Shown here piece after piece: positions 57,919 through 64,000 of a stretch of DNA of 64,000 nucleotides. Positions within the stretch are counted from its first letter, which is position 1; each line of letters starts with the position of its first letter. The position numbers were made by a program, and so were the translations under genes. This DNA comes from Janthinobacterium sp. (GTDB taxonomy: Bacteria; Pseudomonadota; Gammaproteobacteria; Burkholderiales; Burkholderiaceae_D): the NCBI GenBank assembly GCA_003133225.1, contig PKWL01000125.1:748-64747 (forward strand), in the 5' to 3' direction. A model generated the notes under the pieces. It was not told where the DNA came from and ran no database searches. It saw only the letters and a list, made by a program, of their open reading frames with translations.

Positions 57919-58706
57919 AGTTCAAACTCCTGACCGGCACGCAACCAACGAATGTCATGAACGGCATGGGATGGAGCCGCCACCGTTTGATCAAAACACT
58001 CAATCTCAGCCATGATCAAATCCGTTTCTGCGGGCTTGGTATGCGTAATGTAAATGGGATACTTGTTGCCCGGAGAAATAAAGCTGAGTTCCTGCGCCAG
58101 CACATGGGGCGACAAGTGCAGACTTCGTTCGGCCAGGTCTCTTTCACGGTTGCTAAATGCAGTTTCAATCACCAGGACCGCTACTTTCAACTGGTTGATT
58201 CTTTTCCAGAATGCCGGGTTGCGTTCGGTGTCACCCGTGAACACCCAATAACCGCGCCCCTGCGTGACGGCATAGCCAACGGCTGGCACGGTATGCACCG
58301 CAGGTAGGACTTCAACCGATTTATTGCCAAATTGCAGCGTCTGCCCGATCTGTATTTCATGAAAACTGATGAATGGGTGCTGCGGCGTCGGAATCAGGCT
58401 GAAGTCGGGCCAGATGATGCCATTGAAAATATGCGCTTTCAAAGCGGCAATGGTGCCGCCCAGCGCATGAATCTGCAAGGGTGCCGTGCGCTGGGACGCA
58501 ACCGCGTCCACCATCAACGCCAGCGCCGCCACATGATCCAGGTGTGAATGCGTGAGTAGGACGTGCTCAACGCGGCGCATTTCATCCAGCGTCAGATCAC
58601 CGACGCCCGTGCCGGCATCCAGCAACACATCGCCATCAATCAGAAACGACGTCGTTCGACAGTCTTTTGAAATGGAGCCTGAGCAACCCAACACACGTAT
58701 TTTCAT
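57915..58706 (-). CDS. Metallo-beta-lactamase-fold cyclic-nucleotide phosphodiesterase-like
   Basis: A 263-residue metallohydrolase. The metal motif is LLTHSHLDHVAALALMVDAV, with further ligands in VHTVPAVGYAV, FTGDTERNP and ITHTKPAE. The RVLGCSGSISKDCRTTSFLI opening resembles class II 3',5'-cyclic-nucleotide phosphodiesterases. The operon with FHA, PP2C and a GAF ATPase supports a signalling role, perhaps lowering cAMP or another cyclic nucleotide that the GAF domain could sense. Confidence 0.8.
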   Translation of the reverse strand: MKIRVLGCSGSISKDCRTTSFLIDGDVLLDAGTGVGDLTLDEMRRVEHVLLTHSHLDHVAALALMVDAVASQRTAPLQIHALGGTIAALKAHIFNGIIWPDFSLIPTPQHPFISFHEIQIGQTLQFGNKSVEVLPAVHTVPAVGYAVTQGRGYWVFTGDTERNPAFWKRINQLKVAVLVIETAFSNRERDLAERSLHLSPHVLAQELSFISPGNKYPIYITHTKPAETDLIMAEIECFDQTVAAPSHAVHDIRWLRAGQEFEL

Positions 58707-58761
58707 GGCGTATCCTTATTTGCTCTGGAAATTGGTGGCACTGTCCCAGGCCGGGCCAATA

Positions 58762-59373
58762 TCAGACCTGAATGAATTGCATCCGGGTGCCAGCCAGTTC
58801 AATCAAGTCGTCATTTTTCAATGACACTGGGTCTGCTCCGATGGGCACTCCATTGAGCAAGGGGTAAGCTGAACCTTCGATATGGTGGATCGCAAAACCC
58901 TGCTGACGCCGGATAATCGCTGCGACCGCCACTGCGGGTTTGCCAACGGTAGTGACTACCTTGGTCAGAGGCAACTCACGACCTGCGGCGGAGCCCGATA
59001 GCACTTTGATCAGAGCAGAAACGGGGGCAACACCCGTGGCATCGGGCACCACTGGTGAAGGCGGCACCGACACCGGAACAACCCCAGCGTCGCTCATAAA
59101 ATTAAGTTGGTATTTGCCAACGGCAACAACATCGCCATATTGCAACAGCTGCTTCTTGACCGCCTTGCCATTGACGAAGCTGCCATTGGTGCTGTGCAGG
59201 TCTTCGAAATAAACTTCAGTGGCGGTCATCTGGAACACAGCGTGTTCGCCGCTGACGGCCAGGTCGTCGATCACGATGTCGTTGTAGGGGCGCCGACCCA
59301 AAGTCGTGCGCTCCTTGGTCAACCGGGCTTCCTTGATAACAACGCCAGCAACCGATACGATCACTCTCGGCAT
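58762..59373 (-). CDS. FHA-domain protein (one clear, one degenerate domain)
   Basis: A 203-residue protein. Residues about 20-95 are a canonical FHA phosphothreonine-binding domain (TTLGRRPYNDIVIDDLAVSG, then EHAVFQM and LHSTNGSFVNGKAV). After a Pro/Val linker, residues 115-203 look like a second FHA fold without the Ser-x-x-His motif (TVGKPAVAVAAIIRRQQG, FAIHHIEGSAYPLLNGVPIG). It should read Thr phosphorylation that the PP2C encoded upstream removes. No kinase gene is present in the window. Confidence 0.85.
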   Translation of the reverse strand: MPRVIVSVAGVVIKEARLTKERTTLGRRPYNDIVIDDLAVSGEHAVFQMTATEVYFEDLHSTNGSFVNGKAVKKQLLQYGDVVAVGKYQLNFMSDAGVVPVSVPPSPVVPDATGVAPVSALIKVLSGSAAGRELPLTKVVTTVGKPAVAVAAIIRRQQGFAIHHIEGSAYPLLNGVPIGADPVSLKNDDLIELAGTRMQFIQV

Positions 59374-59456
59374 GACCGTCTCCTGCTCCTGAAATTGGCT
59401 ACTGGTTTTCTCATGAGTTGATTATTTATCAAGTAATTTGGAAATGAAGCCGCGTT

Positions 59457-60206
59457 TCACAAAGTTGCTGTCGCCTGTGTCAACAATACCGTGATGTTAT
59501 CGCGTCCGCCGTTTAGGTTGGCCGAGGCAACCAGCTCGGTAGCCATTTGTGCCAGTGAGCTGCCTTTTTGCAGGACGCTGGCGATGGCTGCATTTGGCAG
59601 CATGTCCCAGAGTCCATCAGAGCACAGCAAATAAATATCACCCGCCTCCACCCTGTGTTCTTTGAGTTCGAGCAGTGCCTCAGGTTCAATGCCCAAGGCC
59701 CGCGTGAGCAGATTTTTTTTGGGTGCAGTGGCCGCTTGTTCGGGTGTTAACAAGCCGGCGTCAATTTGCTCTTGCAAGAATGAGTGATCCTGGGTGATTT
59801 GCAACAACTCAGCGCCGCGCCAGCGATAGCAGCGCGAGTCACCGATATGTCCGACCAGCAACCTGTCATGATGAAATACGCCAAGCACCAAGGTGGTTCC
59901 CATACCCGCATACTGTCGGTTGGATCTGGCGGCCTTGAAAATAGAGCGGTTGACGTTGGCTACACAAAGCTCAATGGCTCGTTTGACTTCACCGGTTTTA
60001 GCCTGCGGCGGTGCTTCAGACAACCAGTGGACTAACGCTGACTTGAGCAAGGCGGTGGCCATGCCGCTGGCGATCTCGCCCGCGTTGTAGCCGCCCATGC
60101 CATCGGCCAATACGCCCAATTGCGTGGCCTCGTCAAAAACCACCGAATCTTCGTTGTTGGCGCGCCTTCGGCCCACATCGGTGACTGAGTAGAAGGTGTA
60201 TTTCAT
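59457..60206 (-). CDS. PP2C-type protein serine/threonine phosphatase
   Basis: A 249-residue metal-dependent phosphatase. RRANNEDSVVFDEATQLGVL, ADGMGGYNAGEIASGMATAL, VGHIGDSRCYRWRGAELLQI, LLCSDGLWDMLP and LNGGRDNITVLLTQA contain the metal-binding Asp residues in order. It is the first gene of the four-gene signalling unit, followed after 83 bp by the FHA gene. Confidence 0.92.
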   Translation of the reverse strand: MKYTFYSVTDVGRRRANNEDSVVFDEATQLGVLADGMGGYNAGEIASGMATALLKSALVHWLSEAPPQAKTGEVKRAIELCVANVNRSIFKAARSNRQYAGMGTTLVLGVFHHDRLLVGHIGDSRCYRWRGAELLQITQDHSFLQEQIDAGLLTPEQAATAPKKNLLTRALGIEPEALLELKEHRVEAGDIYLLCSDGLWDMLPNAAIASVLQKGSSLAQMATELVASANLNGGRDNITVLLTQATATL

Positions 60207-60328
60207 GACATCGGGGATGGATTAGGCGGCCCAGTGCAACCTGAGCCAGTTGACAACGTTAGCAGACAGCGCCCATGCCGACAAGGCGATAAAACAAAAA
60301 CCCTATCGTTTTTGTGAAAGACCAACTG

Positions 60329-61021
60329 TCAGCTACTTGTTTGCTCAGCCTTGTTGTGGCGCTTTTGCAGCATTTGCCCCAGACCAATTACAAAAGCGGC
60401 ACCCGCTGCCGCTGCCCCGTAATGCAGCCATGGTGCCCCGGCCAGTACACCTTTCAATGTCACGTCGCCGACGATCGTCTCGCCACCGATCCAGCCAATC
60501 AAGCCGGCCCCAACCATCACGATGATCGGGAAGCGCTCCATCAGCTTGATCATCAGCGTGCTGCCAAAAATAACCAGCGGGATGCTGATTGCCAGACCCA
60601 TTATCAACAGCACCATGTCGCCTTTGGCAGCGGCTGCCACGGCAATCACGTTGTCCATGCTCATGATAAAGTCGGCCACCAGAATCGTGCGCACTGCTGC
60701 CATCAGCGTGCCAGTTCCCTTGACTTCACCGTCTTCTCCTTCTTCTTCGCTGAGCAACTGCGCGCCAATCCACAGCAGCAGCAACCCGCCGACGATTTGC
60801 AAATACGATAGTTCTAACAATTTGACCGCCACTACCGTCAAACCAATACGCAACACCACCGCAGCACCGGCGCCCAGAAAAACCGCTTTCCTTTGTTGCC
60901 TGAGCGGCAGCGAACGAACGGCCAGTGCAATCACCACCGCGTTATCGCCCGACAAGATGATGTCGATCCAGACAATCTTGAGCAGACCAATCCAGAAGTC
61001 AATACTTTGTAGCAATTCCAT
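60329..61021 (-). CDS. TerC-family integral membrane protein
   Basis: A 230-residue membrane protein with about seven helices. The conserved acidic motifs are ILSGDNAVVIALAVRSLP and FIMSMDNVIAVAAAAKGD. A central polar loop (SEEEGEDGEVKGTG) is acidic. TerC proteins are linked to tellurite resistance and to manganese or calcium handling during protein secretion. No ter partner genes are nearby, so a general metal-export role is more likely. Confidence 0.88.
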   Translation of the reverse strand: MELLQSIDFWIGLLKIVWIDIILSGDNAVVIALAVRSLPLRQQRKAVFLGAGAAVVLRIGLTVVAVKLLELSYLQIVGGLLLLWIGAQLLSEEEGEDGEVKGTGTLMAAVRTILVADFIMSMDNVIAVAAAAKGDMVLLIMGLAISIPLVIFGSTLMIKLMERFPIIVMVGAGLIGWIGGETIVGDVTLKGVLAGAPWLHYGAAAAGAAFVIGLGQMLQKRHNKAEQTSS

Positions 61022-61139
61022 TGAGCTTCTCCTACGTCATCAATGCAGGAGCGTCGAAAACACCATGTTCGGAACGCTGCAAGCTTATTTATTCAAGCGT
61101 TTAGTGTCCTCTTGAGCGGCTGGTCACGGGTCGTTTCGC

Positions 61140-62033
61140 TTAAAGCATGGCTTTCAATAATTTGGCCAGTTCGGACGGATTGCGCGTGACTTTGAAACCG
61201 CACTCCTCCATCACCGCCAGCTTGGCCTCGGCGGTGTCGCCACCGCCCGAGATCAAGGCGCCGGCGTGCCCCATGCGTTTGCCCGCGGGTGCAGTGACGC
61301 CCGCGATGAAGCCAACGATGGGCTTTTTCATGTGGGCTTGGCACCAGCGCGCTGCTTCGGCCTCGTCCGGCCCCCCAATTTCTCCAATCATGATGACGGC
61401 GTCGGTGTCCGGGTCTTCGTTGAAGAGCCGCATGATGTCGAGGTGTTTGAGGCCATTGATCGGATCGCCACCGATGCCCACGGCAGTGGACTGGCCCAGA
61501 CCAATTTCAGTCACTTGCGCCACCGCTTCGTAGGTCAGTGTGCCAGAGCGGCTGACCACGCCAATGCGGCCCTTGCGGTGGATGTGCGCGGGCATGATGC
61601 CGATCTTGATTTCATCGGGCGTAATCAGGCCCGGGCAATTCGGGCCGAGCAGCAGGGTTTCCTTGCCACCAGCGGCCACTTTGGCGCGCATCTTGTTGCG
61701 GACTTCGAGCATGTCGCGGATCGGAATGCCTTCGGTGATGCAAATCGCCAGGTCCAGATCTGCTTCGACCGCTTCCCAGATGGCAGCGGCGGCACCGGGA
61801 GGCGGCACGTAGATCACGGAAACGGTGGCGCCGGTCTGGCTGGCCGCTTCCTTGACCGAGGAAAAAATCGGAATGTCAAAAATCTTTTCACCCGCTTTTT
61901 TGGGGTTGACTCCGGCGACGAAACAGTTTTTTCCGTTGGCGTATTGCTGGCACATTTCAGTGTGAAACTGACCGGTCTTGCCGGTAATGCCTTGGGTGAT
62001 GACCCGGGTGTCTTTGTTGATGAGGATGGACAT
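61140..62033 (-). CDS. sucD: Succinyl-CoA ligase, alpha subunit
   Basis: A 297-residue subunit of succinyl-CoA synthetase of the TCA cycle. VITQGITGKTGQFHTEMCQQ, FVAGVNPKKAG, LLGPNCPGLITPDE and the phosphohistidine segment AGKRMGHAGALISGG are all present. ATG 62033 gives the standard length; open sequence upstream overlaps sucC. It follows sucC by 16 bp. Confidence 0.96.
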   Translation of the reverse strand: MSILINKDTRVITQGITGKTGQFHTEMCQQYANGKNCFVAGVNPKKAGEKIFDIPIFSSVKEAASQTGATVSVIYVPPPGAAAAIWEAVEADLDLAICITEGIPIRDMLEVRNKMRAKVAAGGKETLLLGPNCPGLITPDEIKIGIMPAHIHRKGRIGVVSRSGTLTYEAVAQVTEIGLGQSTAVGIGGDPINGLKHLDIMRLFNEDPDTDAVIMIGEIGGPDEAEAARWCQAHMKKPIVGFIAGVTAPAGKRMGHAGALISGGGDTAEAKLAVMEECGFKVTRNPSELAKLLKAML

Positions 62034-62049
62034 GATTCTCTTTCTAATT

Positions 62050-63213
62050 TCACGCTGCTGCTGCCGCCACTGCTTTTTGCGCCGCATCGGCCATAGTGTC
62101 GGCGCTGATGATGGGAAGGCGGGAGTCGGCCAGCAATTTCTTGCCTATCTCTTCGTTGGTGCCTTTCATGCGCACCACCAGTGGCACTTGCAGGTTCACC
62201 GCCTTGCACGCCGCAATGATGCCCGCTGCAATGGTGTCGCATTTCATGATGCCACCAAAGATATTGACCAGAATCACCTTGACCTTGGGGTTTTTCAGCA
62301 TGATCTTGAAGGCTTCTGTCACTTTTTCTGGCGTGGCGCCGCCACCGACATCGAGGAAGTTGGCCGGTTCCGCGCCAAACAATTTAATGGTGTCCATGGT
62401 GGCCATCGCCAGACCGGCGCCATTGACCAGACAACCAATGTTGCCGTCAAGGCTGATGTAGGCTAGATCAAACTTGCTGGCCTCGATCTCGGCCGGGTCT
62501 TCTTCGTCGAGATCACGGTAGGCGACGATCTCCGGGTGGCGAAACAGGGCGTTGTCGTCAAAGTTGAATTTGGCATCGAGTGCCTTGATGTGGCCGTTGC
62601 CTTCGAGGATCAGCGGGTTGATCTCGACCAGCGACGCATCGGTGTCCATATAAACCTGGTAGAGCTTTTGCAGCACATCCACGCACTGGGCGCTGGAGTC
62701 GGCCGGTACGCCTATGCCGTCAGCCAACTCTTTGGCTTGGGCTGCAGTCAGCCCGGTGGCCGGATCGACCAGCACCTTGATGATTTTCTCCGGCGTGTTG
62801 TGCGCCACTTCTTCAATGTTCATGCCGCCTTCGCTGGAGGCCATCAGGGCGACGCGTTGGGAGGCACGATCGGTCACGGCCGAGACGTAATATTCTTTTT
62901 TGATGTCGGCACCGTCTTCAATCAGCAGGCGGCGCACTTTCTGGCCGAGTGGACCGGTTTGGTGCGTGATGAGTTGCATGCCCAGAATTTCACCGGCGAG
63001 CTTTTTCACTTCGTCAATCGAGCGTGCCAGCTTGACGCCGCCGCCCTTGCCACGGCCACCCGCATGAATCTGCGCTTTGACCACCCACACCGGGCCGCCG
63101 AGTTTTTGGGCGGCTTCCACCGCCTCCTGAACGGTAAATGCCGCAATGCCGCGTGGCACCGGGATGGCCGCCTGGCGCAAGATGTCCTTGCCTTGGTATT
63201 CGTGAATCTTCAT
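62050..63213 (-). CDS. sucC: Succinyl-CoA ligase, beta subunit
   Basis: A 387-residue ATP-grasp subunit of succinyl-CoA synthetase. [60 protein letters not shown] and [20 protein letters not shown] are diagnostic. First gene of the sucCD operon, divergent from argC with about 150 bp between. Confidence 0.97.
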   Translation of the reverse strand: MKIHEYQGKDILRQAAIPVPRGIAAFTVQEAVEAAQKLGGPVWVVKAQIHAGGRGKGGGVKLARSIDEVKKLAGEILGMQLITHQTGPLGQKVRRLLIEDGADIKKEYYVSAVTDRASQRVALMASSEGGMNIEEVAHNTPEKIIKVLVDPATGLTAAQAKELADGIGVPADSSAQCVDVLQKLYQVYMDTDASLVEINPLILEGNGHIKALDAKFNFDDNALFRHPEIVAYRDLDEEDPAEIEASKFDLAYISLDGNIGCLVNGAGLAMATMDTIKLFGAEPANFLDVGGGATPEKVTEAFKIMLKNPKVKVILVNIFGGIMKCDTIAAGIIAACKAVNLQVPLVVRMKGTNEEIGKKLLADSRLPIISADTMADAAQKAVAAAAA

Positions 63214-63363
63214 ATTAATTTCCTGGTTTCATATCCAATCGCGCAATTTGACAGATATGCGCTTGGCACTGGACAACGTCGCGTCGAACTGTATCATGCT
63301 GCGTTGCACCAAACTTTGACCCAACGCACAGAGCGTCTTTAAGCACTTTGACAGAGATTCATC

Positions 63364-64000
63364 ATGCACAAGATTTTCATTGACGGCGAAGCCGGCACCA
63401 CCGGCCTGCAAATCCGCAAGCGCCTGCAATTGCTGCCCCACATTGAGTTGCTCAGCGTTGCTACCGCACAGCGCAAGGACCCCAGCGCCAAGCGCGCTTT
63501 GCTGGCACAAGTGGACTTGGTGGTGCTTTGCCTGCATGATGAGGCGGCGATTGAAACGGTAGCGATGATTGACAGCATGGAATTGGCAACAGGTCAAATG
63601 GGTCCGAAAATTATCGATGCCTCGACCGCCCACCGTTGCGCGCCGGGTTGGGCGTTTGGCTTTGCGGAACTGGTGGCAGGACAAGGTGCAGCCATAGCGC
63701 AGGCGCGCCGCGTTGCCAACCCAGGCTGCTACGCGACCGGTGCCATCGCGCTGCTGCGTCCGCTGCTCGATGCCGGCTTGATACCGAAGGATTTCCCGAT
63801 TATCTTGCCTGCCGTCAGTGGCTATTCAGGGGGCGGTCGCAGCATGATAGAAGCCTACGAAAACGGGACAGCACCCGCCTTTGAGTTGTACGGCCTGGAT
63901 TTGAAGCATAAACACATTCCCGAGATCATGAAGTACACCGGTCTGACCCGCCGTCCGCTGCTGATCCCCTCGGTCGGCAATTTCAGGCAGGGCATGCTGG
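63364..64000 (+). CDS. argC: N-acetyl-gamma-glutamyl-phosphate reductase, type 2 (partial)
   Basis: The first 212 codons of ArgC, third enzyme of arginine synthesis, cut by the window end. [19 protein letters not shown] is the NADP-binding opening of the short (type 2) form. The catalytic Cys122 is in [15 protein letters not shown], and [20 protein letters not shown] follows. ATG 63364 fits the family start. It reads away from sucCD. Confidence 0.93.
   Translation, partial: MHKIFIDGEAGTTGLQIRKRLQLLPHIELLSVATAQRKDPSAKRALLAQVDLVVLCLHDEAAIETVAMIDSMELATGQMGPKIIDASTAHRCAPGWAFGFAELVAGQGAAIAQARRVANPGCYATGAIALLRPLLDAGLIPKDFPIILPAVSGYSGGGRSMIEAYENGTAPAFELYGLDLKHKHIPEIMKYTGLTRRPLLIPSVGNFRQGML

Overview
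The window reads as chromosome of a betaproteobacterium of the Comamonadaceae type (Rhodoferax or Polaromonas-like). This rests on protein family content and order: a yraN-diaA-dolP-rsmI block, paired pilT/pilU, a TorF-type porin, Bug and Liv transporters, and an intergenic repeat style common in that family. No rRNA, tRNA or CRISPR array was seen. The assignment is inference from content, not from a database search.

Region 1 (1-16.6 kb) is an accessory catabolic island bounded by two transposase remnants, an IS1182-like slice at 169-543 and an IS66-like slice at 16332-16574. Between them, all on the plus strand, lie a FadR-type GntR regulator, three UbiD-family decarboxylases, one UbiX flavin prenyltransferase, a small double-CxxC protein, a TauABC-type ABC transporter with two paralogous binding proteins, a Bug-type binding protein, two benzoate-CoA-ligase-like enzymes and a VOC protein. 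The likely job is uptake, CoA activation and prenyl-FMN-dependent decarboxylation of one or more aromatic (di)carboxylic acids; the substrate cannot be read from sequence.

Region 2 (16.6-35 kb), on the minus strand, holds an MFS exporter, rluF and a kdp potassium locus that is split in two. A small membrane ORF plus kdpFABC sits at 30.2-35 kb and kdpDE at 18.9-22.4 kb. An accessory block lies between them: a fused-permease ABC transporter, a 41-residue membrane peptide, a GNAT/C39-peptidase fusion, an RLAN-type ATP-grasp ligase, a possible PII-like protein, a 47-residue membrane peptide and a TorF-like porin. Three promoters (ahead of kdp, the 41-residue peptide gene and the PII-like gene) share one two-box architecture with identical spacing to the -10 hexamer. 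This suggests that KdpE controls the accessory genes as well, and it is the most interesting signal in the window.

Region 3 (35-44.4 kb) has a Crp/Fnr regulator divergent from a Liv-type ABC operon with acyl-CoA ligases at both ends. Region 4 (44.4-64 kb) is mostly conserved chromosome: cfa, a predicted lipoprotein aminopeptidase, rmlA, yggS, pilT-pilU, a hydroxyisobutyrate-dehydrogenase-like gene and dolP-diaA-yraN facing rsmI. It continues with a signalling operon (PP2C, FHA, metallo-beta-lactamase-fold phosphodiesterase, GAF-PilB-like ATPase), terC, sucCD and the start of argC.
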